This document shows, piece after piece, positions 16,539-25,269 of a stretch of DNA of 64,000 nt; the stretch's first letter is position 1, and every line of letters starts with the position of its first letter. Position numbers and translations under genes: made by a program. The notes under the pieces are model-generated. The model did not search any database and was not told where the DNA came from. It saw only the letters and a list, made by a program, of their open reading frames with translations. Source of the stretch: Pseudomonas sp. RIT-PI-r (GTDB taxonomy: Bacteria; Pseudomonadota; Gammaproteobacteria; Pseudomonadales; Pseudomonadaceae); NCBI RefSeq assembly GCF_001297015.1, contig NZ_LIGE01000025.1:186001-250000 (forward strand), read 5' to 3'.

Positions 16539-16602
16539 GAGGAGCAGCCGTTTCGCGTACCACTAACCTCGGCAGGCTCACGTCAGGTGGCCGTGGTCGG
16601 CG

Positions 16603-17271
16603 CTATTTCTTCAGTTGCTCATATGACTTGACCATGTCCCGCGCCCAGACATCGAGCACCGCTTTGAAGTCATTGGCCTCCAGAACCTGTGCGGAGTTGT
16701 CGAGGTCAGCGCCGGCGCCCTTGCGCACCACTTCGGCGACCAGTTTGTTGTCACTTCCATCGAGAAACGCCGCTTCGGTCGCCAGACTGGTGTCCTGATC
16801 ACGAATACCGGTGGCGGCACTGACGCCGGCGGCCACCAAGGCAATCGGAATGACTTCATACGGACGCAGCCCCTTGGTTTTGGCACTGGCTGCGGTGATA
16901 GCCGGACGTACCACCAGCACGCCAGGCCCTGGGCCGCTGGCGAGTGGAAGCGCACTGGAAAACGCATTTTTCAACGTTTGATCGTAATACTGGGTGATGC
17001 CGTTGAGGGTCTTTTGCGGGATTTTTGCGGTAGGTTGCGGCTTGGGAAAGAGCTGACTGGGTTCGACGTAAACGCTGGTGAATTTGCTGACATCGACTTT
17101 CGGATCAATCCAGCGCATGACAGCTGCACCCGAAGGAGATTTCTCTTCCTTCAGGACGCTGTAGTCGCCGAGAAATCCGGAGTACTGCTCGGGGTCCACG
17201 TACTTGCTGGCACAGCCGGAAAGGGCCAGAGACAGCACACACAACGGTACAGCGAGTGCTTTGAATCGCAT
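16603..17271 (-). CDS. DUF3313-family lipoprotein
   Basis: The ATG at 17271 follows GGAG by 7 bases and gives a lipoprotein signal peptide ending in LALSGC (cysteine at about residue 20). The 222-residue product contains DVSKFTSVYVEPSQLF and VVRPAITAASAKTKGLRPYEVIPIAL-type segments (quoted in parts), typical of DUF3313 proteins. Their function is unknown. It lies 89 bases downstream of the alkylsulfatase gene on the same strand with a hairpin between, so transcription may be shared and modulated. It converges with the MFS gene. Confidence 0.8.
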   Translation of the reverse strand: MRFKALAVPLCVLSLALSGCASKYVDPEQYSGFLGDYSVLKEEKSPSGAAVMRWIDPKVDVSKFTSVYVEPSQLFPKPQPTAKIPQKTLNGITQYYDQTLKNAFSSALPLASGPGPGVLVVRPAITAASAKTKGLRPYEVIPIALVAAGVSAATGIRDQDTSLATEAAFLDGSDNKLVAEVVRKGAGADLDNSAQVLEANDFKAVLDVWARDMVKSYEQLKK

Positions 17272-17304
17272 GAGAAGCTCCATTGTCGAAATACTGGTGA
17301 CGCT

Positions 17305-17340
17305 GGTCTACGGCAGCGTTTTGAATCGCTACCGCAGACC
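17305..17340. repeat. 14-bp-stem hairpin between alkylsulfatase and lipoprotein genes
   Basis: Arms at 17305-17318 and 17327-17340 enclose an 8-base loop. As minus-strand RNA the stem is continuous with two G-U pairs; as plus-strand RNA those pairs become A-C mismatches. It therefore looks shaped for the minus transcript. No T-run follows. Confidence 0.55.
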
Positions 17341-17360
17341 AACATCAACTGACTCGGTCG

Positions 17361-19391
17361 TTACGGCGTGACGATGTTGAACCAGAAATCGAAGTCATCC
17401 ATGTACGACACCAACTCTTCGAGCTTGCCCTGCGTGCCGTCGACTTTGATATCACCCTTGGCCAAGGCGTCCTTCAGGGTGGCTTCTTTCAGCACGATTT
17501 TGTTCAAGGTGTCGCGAGTCAGGGTCACTTTGGCATCAGCGTCTTTGCCTTCAACGCCTTCAGTGTGGTTAAGCACGCCGTTCTCCATTTCCACTGAGTA
17601 CTTCTGCTTCAGGTCAGTGAAGTCAAAGTTGAGCGACAAACGCTTGCCATCCGCTTTCGGACCATTGAGGCGCATGGCCAGGAAATCGAAGAACAAATCG
17701 AGATCCATGGCGCGAACAGTGTCCGGACTGGCCGTGTCCGGAGTAGGCAGTTTCCTCACTCCATCGCGCAGTTCCTGTGCTCCGGTGAGGTAGAAATTGC
17801 GCCATGGGCCGCTTTCGGCCTGGTAACCCAACTGCTCAAGCGCATCGGCTTGCAGGTTTTTCGCCGCTTGGTTGCTCGGGTTGGCAAACACCACATGATT
17901 GACCACTTCGGCGACCCAGCGGAATTCGCCTTTATCCATGTACTCCTTGGCCTTCTTGAGCACGGCGTCTTCGCCGCCCATCATTTCCACGTAATGTTTG
18001 GCGCCTTCCTCCGGAGGCAATACATTCAATGTGGCCGGGTTGCCGGTAAACCAGCCAAGGTACAGCACATAGGTGGCCTTGACGTTATGGTTCACCGAAC
18101 CGTAATAACCACGATTGGAGAACTTGTTGGCGATCGCCTTGGGCAGTTTGAACTGCTCGGCAATCTCCACCATCGTGTAACCCTTGTTGATCATCCGCAG
18201 GGTTTCATCGTTGATGTAGCGGTACATGTCGCGCTGGGAAGACAATTGCTCACGCACTTCCTTGTTGCCCCAGACTGGCCAGTGGTGCATGGCGTACATC
18301 ACCTGTACATCGTCACCCCACAGTTTCAGCGCTTCGTTGAGGTACTTGGACCATGGAAGCGGTTCGCGGATCTTCGCGCCGCGCAGCGAGTAGGTGTTGT
18401 GCAGGGTATGGGTGGAGTCCTCGGCAGTGTTGAGCGCCTTTTTCTCTTTGATGTAATAGAGCATTTCCGCCGGTGCTTCACTGCCGGGCGCATAAAGGAA
18501 CTGGTAGGTCAGGCCGTCGATAACGTGGGTTTCACCGGTGGTCTTGATGATGTCGGTCGGAGGTATCAGTGTCACGGTGCCGGCCGACGTGGTGGTGCCC
18601 AGGCCCGCGCCCAACTGACCAGTCGCCGAAGGAGGTAGCAGGTTGCCGTACATGTAACTGGCCCGGCGGCTCATGGCGGTGCCGGCCATGACGTTTTCTG
18701 CCACTGCGTGTTCGACGAAGCCCAGAGGAGCGTAAACCTTGACCTTTCCGGCCTTTACATCGTCTTCGTTGATCACCCCACGTACGCCACCATAGTGATC
18801 AACGTGGCTGTGGGTATAGATCACTGCTACCACTGGTTTTTTCGGCCGGTGCTGATAGTAAAGATCGAGGGCTGCCTTCGCGGTTTCGGTGGAAATCAAT
18901 GGGTCAAAGATGGTGATGCCGTCCTTACCCTCAACGATGGTCATGTTCGAAAGATCGTAGTTACGCACCTGATAGATGCCATCGGTGACTTCGAACAGAC
19001 CAGAAATATTGATCAGTTGAGACTGACGCCACAGGCTTGGGTTGGTAGTGTCCGGTGCAGCCTCGCCTTCCTTGATAAAGGCATACTTGGCAGGGTCCCA
19101 AATGACATTGCCCGCCCCTCCTTTTATGACCGTCGACGGCAACGGCGCTATAAAGCCTTTGTGCGCCAGTTCAAACGAGGTCTTGTCGTTGAACGGCAGC
19201 TCATTTAGCAACGCATTGTTCGCTGCCTTGGTGGCTTCCGAGGCAGCCTTTGGCTTTTCCCCATCAGCCGCGAGAGCTTGCGAAGCCAATGCTATGGCCG
19301 CTACCAACGAAAAAGCGGCGCCAGCCAATTTCAACGAACGCCATTCCCCTCCGGATTGACGTTGCACTGTCGAGTGAATTCCCAAGACCAT
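17361..19391 (-). CDS. SdsA-type alkylsulfatase (metallo-beta-lactamase fold)
   Basis: The 676-residue protein has an N-terminal signal peptide (hydrophobic AAFSLVAAIALASQALA, cut near residue 42), a metallo-beta-lactamase domain with the binuclear zinc motif THSHVDHYGGVRG near residue 193, a central dimerisation region, and a C-terminal SCP2-like substrate-recruiting domain (VTLTRDTLNKIVLKEATL). Length and order match Pseudomonas SdsA1, which hydrolyses sodium dodecyl sulfate to dodecanol and sulfate for use as carbon and sulfur source. It would act in the periplasm or outside the cell. No LysR-type sdsB regulator is adjacent. Confidence 0.92.
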   Translation of the reverse strand: MVLGIHSTVQRQSGGEWRSLKLAGAAFSLVAAIALASQALAADGEKPKAASEATKAANNALLNELPFNDKTSFELAHKGFIAPLPSTVIKGGAGNVIWDPAKYAFIKEGEAAPDTTNPSLWRQSQLINISGLFEVTDGIYQVRNYDLSNMTIVEGKDGITIFDPLISTETAKAALDLYYQHRPKKPVVAVIYTHSHVDHYGGVRGVINEDDVKAGKVKVYAPLGFVEHAVAENVMAGTAMSRRASYMYGNLLPPSATGQLGAGLGTTTSAGTVTLIPPTDIIKTTGETHVIDGLTYQFLYAPGSEAPAEMLYYIKEKKALNTAEDSTHTLHNTYSLRGAKIREPLPWSKYLNEALKLWGDDVQVMYAMHHWPVWGNKEVREQLSSQRDMYRYINDETLRMINKGYTMVEIAEQFKLPKAIANKFSNRGYYGSVNHNVKATYVLYLGWFTGNPATLNVLPPEEGAKHYVEMMGGEDAVLKKAKEYMDKGEFRWVAEVVNHVVFANPSNQAAKNLQADALEQLGYQAESGPWRNFYLTGAQELRDGVRKLPTPDTASPDTVRAMDLDLFFDFLAMRLNGPKADGKRLSLNFDFTDLKQKYSVEMENGVLNHTEGVEGKDADAKVTLTRDTLNKIVLKEATLKDALAKGDIKVDGTQGKLEELVSYMDDFDFWFNIVTP

Positions 19392-19939
19392 CTTCTACGC
19401 TCCTTCATAGTAGGAATGCGCTAAGCCTAAAGCGCAAAAACAAGCCCATTTGAAGGTAGTAGGAATTCTCGGTTGGCCAAGGAAAAAACCGACCGATTTT
19501 AGAAATCAAGTGAAACAAATTTTATCGTAAGTGATGACAAACTGAGGATTTCAATGGGTGGAAAACTTTCAGACCAATGCATTGAAAAAAATTAATTCTA
19601 TGTATATCAGTAGCTTGTAAAGTTGTTGTACAGGTCGAGCCACGCATTGCGACTCAATCGATGGCTGCATTGCCGAGCATTGCGGTTACATGCCTACATG
19701 AGGCGACGAGCGGTGATTCCGCTGGCCAGTTAATGACTACCAAGACGGCCGCAAATGGCCATGCATACGAGGTTTTCCACGGCAAAGTGTTCGGTCATGA
19801 ACCTAAGGGTCTGGCCGAAAGCAGATGCCCGAAAACAGGTTGATGCTATCTGTCTGATCGGGATTTCAGGCTCCGTACGAACACTTACTGGTTGCCATTC
19901 TGCGGTTTTTCGTACAGCCGCTGGCCAGCAGAAGGCTGC
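19392..19939. other. Intergenic region upstream of the alkylsulfatase gene
   Basis: No convincing gene. The part next to the alkylsulfatase (about 19480-19640) is AT-rich and should hold its promoter. A short in-frame stretch at 19661-19843 has no recognisable features. CTGGCCGAAAGCAG near 19811-19824 resembles the core of the degenerate repeat seen at 28439-30109. Confidence 0.5.
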
Positions 19940-20401
19940 TTAGTGCACCAATGGCGGTTGGGTCGCGACCGAGACAGTGAAGACCACGACAAACAGCACG
20001 ACGATTCCCCAGAACAACACCATGACTGTCAGCATGACGACCCTAAGGCCTTGATAAAGCCTGCGCAGCCAATGGCCTTCGGGTTTTGCGTCTGCGCGGG
20101 TTCTGAGTACGCCTTTCAAGTAAAAACCGAGGAGCGCCAACAGCGCGCCATCAATCGCCAGCGCAGGCAGGCCGGCTATGGGGAAAATGCTTTCCCACCG
20201 ATAGAAAGAAGACCGGCTCAGAAAGACCACATAACAAGTCAGACTGCCGTAGGGCAGTGCTCTCCACCATTTGCCGGCAAGCGCCCCGACCATCAGGCAC
20301 ATGATCACCATGAACGGGCTGAGGAGAATATGGATCATCCATTCCAGTACGTTGGGCAAGTAGTCCGGGGAATGGATGTTGCGCCAGAGGTATTCCAACA
20401 T
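19940..20401 (-). CDS. Small integral membrane protein, unknown
   Basis: From the ATG at 20401 (MLEYLWRNIHSPDYLP, with AGGAA upstream) this is 153 residues with about four hydrophobic segments: LLSPFMVIMCLMVGALAG, ALPYGSLTCYVVFL, GLPALAIDGALLALLGF and a last long helix VVMLTVMVLFWGIVVLFVV. A charged loop lies before the last helix. I do not recognise the family. Upstream in-frame residues lack conserved character. It sits alone between the alkylsulfatase and gallate loci, convergent with neither. Confidence 0.6.
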   Translation of the reverse strand: MLEYLWRNIHSPDYLPNVLEWMIHILLSPFMVIMCLMVGALAGKWWRALPYGSLTCYVVFLSRSSFYRWESIFPIAGLPALAIDGALLALLGFYLKGVLRTRADAKPEGHWLRRLYQGLRVVMLTVMVLFWGIVVLFVVVFTVSVATQPPLVH

Positions 20402-20718
20402 TGATCGGGTTCCTTCCTTCCAGGGAGTCAGTGTTGCAGCGGTGCTTCCATGCTGCTGCACGGTATCGGCGTGTTTTTGGATTACATAAGGGTTGTTGTG
20501 TAAATCAGGGGCTTGCGGACTACGCCGGAGCATGTCCGGGCGCTGGAGGGATTCAAGGTCGCGCGCAATGGCGTGCCGTCCGTCGTGCGTGAGAAACGGT
20601 TGAGCGAACCGATTACGCAGCAGTTATTAGCGTTTCGTCATCCTCTAGCGGCCGCTAGCGCCACGGTCATCAACCCCTCGTTCTACCACGCTCTGTTTTT
20701 ATCTCTGTTCATCCCCCG

Positions 20719-20737
20719 ATAAGAAAAACCGATACCT
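20719..20737 (+). promoter_or_regulatory. Conserved gal box (putative GalR site) upstream of galT
   Basis: The 19-base stretch fits ATAANAAAAACNNATACCT and matches the one before galB (25176-25194) at 16 of 19 positions, in the same orientation. Two promoters of the same pathway sharing this element, with a LysR-type regulator encoded between them, suggests GalR binding. It lies 126 bases before the galT start. Confidence 0.55.
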
Positions 20738-20843
20738 GCTTAAGGATTTCCCAGAGGCGGGCGGTATACCTGCGGCTTTACAGTCACCTCCATCGTTCAG
20801 CGTGGACGGTCTACTTACAGGCCTTGTCCGTCGGGACTTCTAC

Positions 20844-20855
20844 AAAAATAAGAAG
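20844..20855 (+). promoter_or_regulatory. A-rich (AAN)4 motif on galT ribosome site, probable Hfq/Crc target
   Basis: AAAAATAAGAAG is four consecutive AAN triplets and includes the AAGAAGG Shine-Dalgarno of galT. Hfq with Crc represses catabolic genes in pseudomonads by binding such AAnAAnAA stretches at the ribosome site, so translation of galT is probably under catabolite repression control. Confidence 0.5.
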
Positions 20856-20863
20856 GTGACAGC

Positions 20864-22201
20864 ATGAGTAGTGAAACGGTCGATATCAAAGCATGGATCG
20901 ACAACCGCAAAGTGGTCCCGTACCAGTGGCTGATTATGGGTTTATGTTTTTTTATCGTGCTTTTCGATGGCTTCGACGTCGCGGTGATGGGGTTTATTGC
21001 CCCCTCGCTGATTCAAGAATGGGGATTGTCGAAAGCGGCGTTCGGCCCGGTGATGAGCGCGGGCATGATTGGGCTGGCGATCGGCGCGCTGACCGCTGGC
21101 CCTTACGCCGACCGAATCGGCCGCAAAAAGGTGCTCCTGACGGCGGTGACTGGCTTCAGCGTGCTCAGCCTTGCATGCGCCTTTGCACGTAATCCCTACG
21201 AGCTGGCTGCCTTGCGTCTGCTGACCGGTGTGGCGCTGGGCGCAGCGTTGCCAAACACCACCACACTGCTTTCCGAGTATTTGCCGGAACGCAATCGGTC
21301 ACTGTTCATCACGATCATGTTCACCGGATTCAATATGGGGTCGGGGTTGGGCGGATTTCTCGCCGCGTGGTTGATTCCCCATCACGGCTGGCAGTCGGTG
21401 TTGCTCGCCGGCGGGATTCTGCCGATGTTGCTGCTGCCGTTGATGTGGCTGTTGCTGCCTGAGTCGGCGCGTTTTCTCGCCGCACGCAACGCGCCCGCCA
21501 GTCAGATTGCCAAGGTGCTGAACAAGCTGGGCGGCACGTTCAGCGCAGCGACGAAATTCGTCATCGCCGAACCGCAGGCTCAGCAAAAAGCACCGCTGCG
21601 CTTGCTCTTCACCGATCACTATCGTTTCGGCACTCTCGCCTTGTGGGCAACTTACTTCATGGGGTTGCTGGTGATCTACCTGACCATGGGCTGGATGCCG
21701 ACCCTGCTGCGTGAAGGTGGGCTGTCCATCGAACGGGCCGCGACCATCACCGGACTGTTCCAGATTGGCGGTACTGTCGGCGCCATCGTGGTTGGGTGGG
21801 CGATGGACCGGCGAAATCCGAACGCGGTGATTGCCACGTCTTACGCTCTGGGTGGCGCTTTCATTCTGCTGCTGGGCGCCTTCAGCCTTGAGTCGGGCCT
21901 GCTGGCATTCGGCGTGGTGGCGGCAGGTTTCTGTATGAGCGGCGCGCAAACCGGCCTCAATGCTTTCGCGCCCGGTTACTACTCGACGGACTGCCGCGCC
22001 ACGGGCGTCAGCTGGATGCTGGGTATCGGCCGCTTCGGGGCTATCTTTGGTTCACTCATCGGTGGCGCGGTGCTCAGCCTCGGGCTGGGGTTGCCGCTGC
22101 TGTTTGCCCTGTTGAGCGTGCCTGCCTTTATCGCTGCACTGGCGATCCTGGCCAACGGTCATGCACGGCGCCGAGTCAGTCGGGCTTTGCTGGCGCATTA
22201 A
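20864..22201 (+). CDS. galT: Gallate/aromatic acid transporter (AAHS family MFS)
   Basis: The 445-residue, 12-helix protein has the AAHS family signature FIVLFDGFDVAVMGFIAPSL in TM1 (the DGFD motif that couples aromatic acid and proton). It also has the TM2-TM3 loop GPYADRIGRKKVLL and the motif PESARF near the middle, as in PcaK and GalT. Its ATG has AAGAAGGTGACAGC upstream. It is 24 bases ahead of galA in the same operon, which makes gallate the most likely substrate, imported by proton symport across the inner membrane. Confidence 0.9.
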   Translation: MSSETVDIKAWIDNRKVVPYQWLIMGLCFFIVLFDGFDVAVMGFIAPSLIQEWGLSKAAFGPVMSAGMIGLAIGALTAGPYADRIGRKKVLLTAVTGFSVLSLACAFARNPYELAALRLLTGVALGAALPNTTTLLSEYLPERNRSLFITIMFTGFNMGSGLGGFLAAWLIPHHGWQSVLLAGGILPMLLLPLMWLLLPESARFLAARNAPASQIAKVLNKLGGTFSAATKFVIAEPQAQQKAPLRLLFTDHYRFGTLALWATYFMGLLVIYLTMGWMPTLLREGGLSIERAATITGLFQIGGTVGAIVVGWAMDRRNPNAVIATSYALGGAFILLLGAFSLESGLLAFGVVAAGFCMSGAQTGLNAFAPGYYSTDCRATGVSWMLGIGRFGAIFGSLIGGAVLSLGLGLPLLFALLSVPAFIAALAILANGHARRRVSRALLAH

Positions 22202-22225
22202 TCTTTTTCAACAAAGGAACTCGTT

Positions 22226-23488
22226 ATGGCACGCATCATTGGTGGCCTCGCTGTATCTCACACCCCGACCATCGGCTTTGCGGTCGATCACGACAAGCAG
22301 CATGAGGCCGCCTGGGCGCCGATCTTCCGTGGCTTTGAGCCGATCAAGGTGTGGCTGAAGGAGCAGCAACCGGATGTGCTGTTCTATATCTTCAATGACC
22401 ACGTGACGTCGTTTTTCTTTGATCACTATGGTGCCTTTTCCCTCGGTGTCGATGAGCGTTACGAAGTCGCCGATGAGGGCGGTAATCCACGCGAGTTACC
22501 GGGGATCGCTGGCCATGCGGCGCTGTCACGGCACATCGGCGAGAGCCTGGTGGCGGATGAATTCGACATGAGTTTCTTCCGTGACAAGCCGCTCGATCAT
22601 GGCTTCTTCTCGCCGATGTCGGCGCTGTTGCCGTGCGAGCCGGACTGGCCGGTGGAAATCGTGCCGCTGCAGGTTGGCGTGTTGCAGTTCCCGGTGCCGA
22701 GTGCGCGGCGTTGCTACAAGTTGGGTCAGGCGCTGCGCCGGGCGATTGAAAGCTACCCCGAGGACTTGAAAGTGGCCATCGTCGCGACCGGCGGCGTTTC
22801 CCACCAGGTGCACGGCGAGCGCTGTGGTTTCAACAACCCGGAGTGGGACCAGCAGTTCATTGACCTGTTGGTCAATGATCCCGAGCGCCTGACCGAAATG
22901 ACCCACGCCGAGTACGCCGCGCTGGGGGGTATGGAAGGTTCGGAAGTGATCACCTGGCTGATCATGCGCGGCGCGCTGTCGGCCACGGTGAAAAACCTGC
23001 ACCAGGATTACTACCTGCCTTCGATGACCGGCATTGCCACACTGCTGCTGGAAAACCAGGATCGAGCCGTTCCCGTCGACGTCGTTGCGCGGCACTTGCA
23101 GCACATGCAGCATCAGTTGGCGGGTATCGAGAAGCTTGAAGGCACCTATCCGTTCACCCTGGAACGCAGCGCCAAGGGCTATCGGTTGAACAAGTTTTTG
23201 CACCGCATGATCGAACCGCATTGGCGTCAGCGTTTCCTCGACCAACCCGAGGCGCTGTTCGATGAAGCAGGGCTGAGCGATGAAGAGCGGGATCTGCTGC
23301 GACGTCGCGACTGGCGCGGATTGATTCACTACGGGGCGATTTTTTTCGTGCTGGAAAAGCTCGCTGCCGTGGTCGGGGTGCCGAATCTGCAGATCTACGC
23401 GGCGATGCGCGGACAAAGCCTCGAGGAATTCATGAAAACCCGTAATCAGCAGGTGCTCTATTCGGTAGCGGGCAAGGCCCCACGCTAA
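22226..23488 (+). CDS. galA: Gallate dioxygenase
   Basis: The 420-residue protein is a type II extradiol dioxygenase of the LigAB superfamily with catalytic beta-like and alpha-like domains in one chain. The N-terminal part has GGLAVSHTPTIGF with an iron-ligand histidine, FNDHVTSFFFDHYG near residues 57-70 and GGVSHQVHGER near 190. The C-terminal 120 residues are a LigA-like helical domain (YRLNKFLHRMIEPHWRQRFL). Length equals that of Pseudomonas putida GalA, which cleaves gallate with O2 to 4-oxalomesaconate. It is followed by a broken porin gene and the GalR regulator, as in the known gal cluster. Confidence 0.94.
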   Translation: MARIIGGLAVSHTPTIGFAVDHDKQHEAAWAPIFRGFEPIKVWLKEQQPDVLFYIFNDHVTSFFFDHYGAFSLGVDERYEVADEGGNPRELPGIAGHAALSRHIGESLVADEFDMSFFRDKPLDHGFFSPMSALLPCEPDWPVEIVPLQVGVLQFPVPSARRCYKLGQALRRAIESYPEDLKVAIVATGGVSHQVHGERCGFNNPEWDQQFIDLLVNDPERLTEMTHAEYAALGGMEGSEVITWLIMRGALSATVKNLHQDYYLPSMTGIATLLLENQDRAVPVDVVARHLQHMQHQLAGIEKLEGTYPFTLERSAKGYRLNKFLHRMIEPHWRQRFLDQPEALFDEAGLSDEERDLLRRRDWRGLIHYGAIFFVLEKLAAVVGVPNLQIYAAMRGQSLEEFMKTRNQQVLYSVAGKAPR

Positions 23489-23601
23489 CGACACGGCGTC
23501 ATCGGCGGCTCGTTCCGGGCCGCTTCGCAACACCATTGAATGACTTCACTGCGCCCGGCTCATGCGGGCGTAGCGGACTGCTTCATCCCAAAAAAATGGA
23601 T

Positions 23602-23612
23602 AACAATAACAA
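23602..23612 (+). promoter_or_regulatory. AACAATAACAA motif abutting the porin start, probable Hfq/Crc target
   Basis: Three and a half AAN triplets run straight into the ATG of the porin remnant. The same kind of motif overlaps the galT ribosome site, which suggests the intact ancestor of this operon was repressed at two start sites. Confidence 0.4.
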
Positions 23613-23904
23613 TGAAAATCACCGCCAATACCCGCGTAGTCTTCACGCTGTCCGCCGTTTGTGCTCTGCCTGTCGAGGCGAGCGCCGCAGGCTTTGTGGA
23701 AGACGCCAGCGCCAATCTCAACCTGCGCAACTTCTACATCAATCGTAATTTCACCAACCCGGCCAATGCGCAGGGCAAAGCCGAGGAATGGACGCAGAAT
23801 TTCATAACCTGCGCTGGCGCAACTCGAGCATTCGCCGCGATTACAGCAGCAATGAGTTCGACGAGAATCGCTTGATCATCAGCTATCCGTTGAGCCTGCT
23901 TTAA
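23612..23904 (+). pseudogene. OprD-family porin remnant (galP-like), internally deleted and frameshifted
   Basis: From the ATG at 23612 the frame encodes a signal peptide (MKITANTRVVFTLSAV...VEASA) and the OprD-type N-terminus FVEDASANLNLRNFYINRNF, up to EEWTQNF near residue 64. It then shifts out of frame. In the next frame the following bases encode HNLRWRNSSIRRDYSS, NEFDENRLIISYPLSLL and a stop at 23902-23904, an exact-looking OprD C-terminus. About 300 or more residues of barrel are gone. The product cannot form a pore. Position after galA matches galP, the gallate porin of the gal cluster. Confidence 0.85.
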
Positions 23905-25114
23905 GCGCCTCATTGGCCTGAGTTCGGATCACTCGGCGGATCATCTCCATCAACGCCTGCGCGACGGGTGAGTGCAGGCAACCGCTGCGGTAGGTCAGAC
24001 CAATGGCTCTGACGGTCTGTTTCAATTCCAGCGGCAAAATGCACAACTCGCCGGACGCGATCTCCTGTTCCAGTTGATGCGCTGAAACGGCCGCGAGCAT
24101 GTCCGAGCGTAACAACAGTCCGCGAATGATCGCCATGTCGGCGCTTTCCACCACCGGGGAAGGCGCCGGAATGCCGAAACCGACGAAGCAGTCGTCGAGC
24201 ATTTTGCGCGCCGGAGAACCGGCGCGCGGCAATACCCACTGCGCGTTAGCGAGATGATCTTGCAGGCCGGTTTTGCCGTAGAGCGGATGATCACGCCGCG
24301 CAAGCACGACCATTTCCTCTGTCAGCAGTGACTCACCGACCAAGTCGCTGGCATAAGTCGATGAACGCAGTGCACCCAAAATGAAATCCACATCGCCGGC
24401 ACGCAACTCGGTCGCCAGCAGGTCGAAGGGACTCTCATTGGTGATCACTTGAATGCCGGGATGCTCTGCCATCAGGCGCACGATGGCCTCGGGCAGGATG
24501 CGGGTGCGGCCGAGGGGCAGGGCGCCGACGTGCACAACACCGTGCAAGGCACCACGAAGGGCGGTGATGTCGCTGTCGATATGGCGCAGTTCGTTCAGCG
24601 CACGGCGGATTGCAAACAGGATGTCATGACTGGCGCGGGTCGGTTGCAAACCACGCGGCGTGCGCTCGAACAGCGATTGGCCGCAGCCATTTTCCAGCAC
24701 TTTCAGCGTCGAACTGACCGCAGGCTGACTCAGCCCCAGCAGGTTGGCCACTGTCTGCATGTGCTGGGTTTCACAGAGTTTGACGAACACTTGCAGGCGT
24801 CGCGCCTGGAACAGATAAAGCGGTTCAATCGCGGCTTTCTCACCTTGGCCGAGCAATGTCGGCACGCTCCCAAGCTCCGCCAATACCCTTCGCGCACGGG
24901 GTAGCAAGCGTTCACCGAAATCGGTCAGGCGCATACCGTTGGCGTGGCGCTCGAACAGCATCACGCCCAGCCGTTCTTCGAACTCGGAAATGGAGCGGGT
25001 GACCACCGATTGCGCCCGGTACAGCGCGATTGACGCCTTGGAGACGCTGCCGTGATCAGCCACGCGGACGAAGGCGCGCACGTGCATCAGGCTCGGCAGT
25101 TCAAGGTTTTCCAT
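23879..25114 (-). CDS. galR: LysR-type regulator with two HTH domains (GalR)
   Basis: The ATG at 25114 gives 411 residues, about 100 longer than a usual LysR protein. There are two consecutive LysR helix-turn-helix units. The first, near residues 8-67, reads MHVRAFVRVADHGSVSKAS and RSISEFEERLGVMLFERH. The second, near 105-165, reads LQVFVKLCETQHMQTVANLLG and VLENGCGQSLFERT. A single effector domain follows, beginning HGVVHVGALPLGRTRILPEAI. The extra length and duplicated HTH are known for gallate/protocatechuate-type LysR activators. It is encoded between galA and galB, divergent from galBCD. Its 3' end overlaps the last 26 bases of the porin remnant. Confidence 0.88.
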   Translation of the reverse strand: MENLELPSLMHVRAFVRVADHGSVSKASIALYRAQSVVTRSISEFEERLGVMLFERHANGMRLTDFGERLLPRARRVLAELGSVPTLLGQGEKAAIEPLYLFQARRLQVFVKLCETQHMQTVANLLGLSQPAVSSTLKVLENGCGQSLFERTPRGLQPTRASHDILFAIRRALNELRHIDSDITALRGALHGVVHVGALPLGRTRILPEAIVRLMAEHPGIQVITNESPFDLLATELRAGDVDFILGALRSSTYASDLVGESLLTEEMVVLARRDHPLYGKTGLQDHLANAQWVLPRAGSPARKMLDDCFVGFGIPAPSPVVESADMAIIRGLLLRSDMLAAVSAHQLEQEIASGELCILPLELKQTVRAIGLTYRSGCLHSPVAQALMEMIRRVIRTQANEALKAGSTDS

Positions 25115-25175
25115 GGGCAAGGGCTCTGCGGGTCGGCGAATTCGACGACTATGCCGCCGCTATTTTCGAGTGGCA

Positions 25176-25194
25176 ATAAAAAAAACGCATACCT
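25176..25194 (+). promoter_or_regulatory. Conserved gal box (putative GalR site) upstream of galB
   Basis: Second copy of ATAANAAAAACNNATACCT, in the galR-galB divergent gap, 75 bases before the galB start. It could serve both activation of galBCD and autoregulation of galR. Confidence 0.55.
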
Positions 25195-25269
25195 CGAACA
25201 CTCGAACGCATTACTCCGTCGGCGGGGTGCGATGCGATGCTCTTTCGCAACGCAAGAGGAGAATCCGCA

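Larger units (their letters stand above)
20402..20863. other. Intergenic region upstream of galT
   Basis: This 460-base gap has no credible gene. Its right half holds the conserved box at 20719-20737, a GGTATACC palindrome at 20763-20770, two copies of ATACCTGC at 20732 and 20766 (34 bases apart), and the A-rich motif on the galT ribosome site. The left half shows nothing I can name. Confidence 0.55.

Noticed and set aside
19661-19843. Possible 60-codon gene in the gap upstream of the alkylsulfatase
   Set aside because: No ribosome site, no recognisable sequence and no supporting neighbour; length is within chance.
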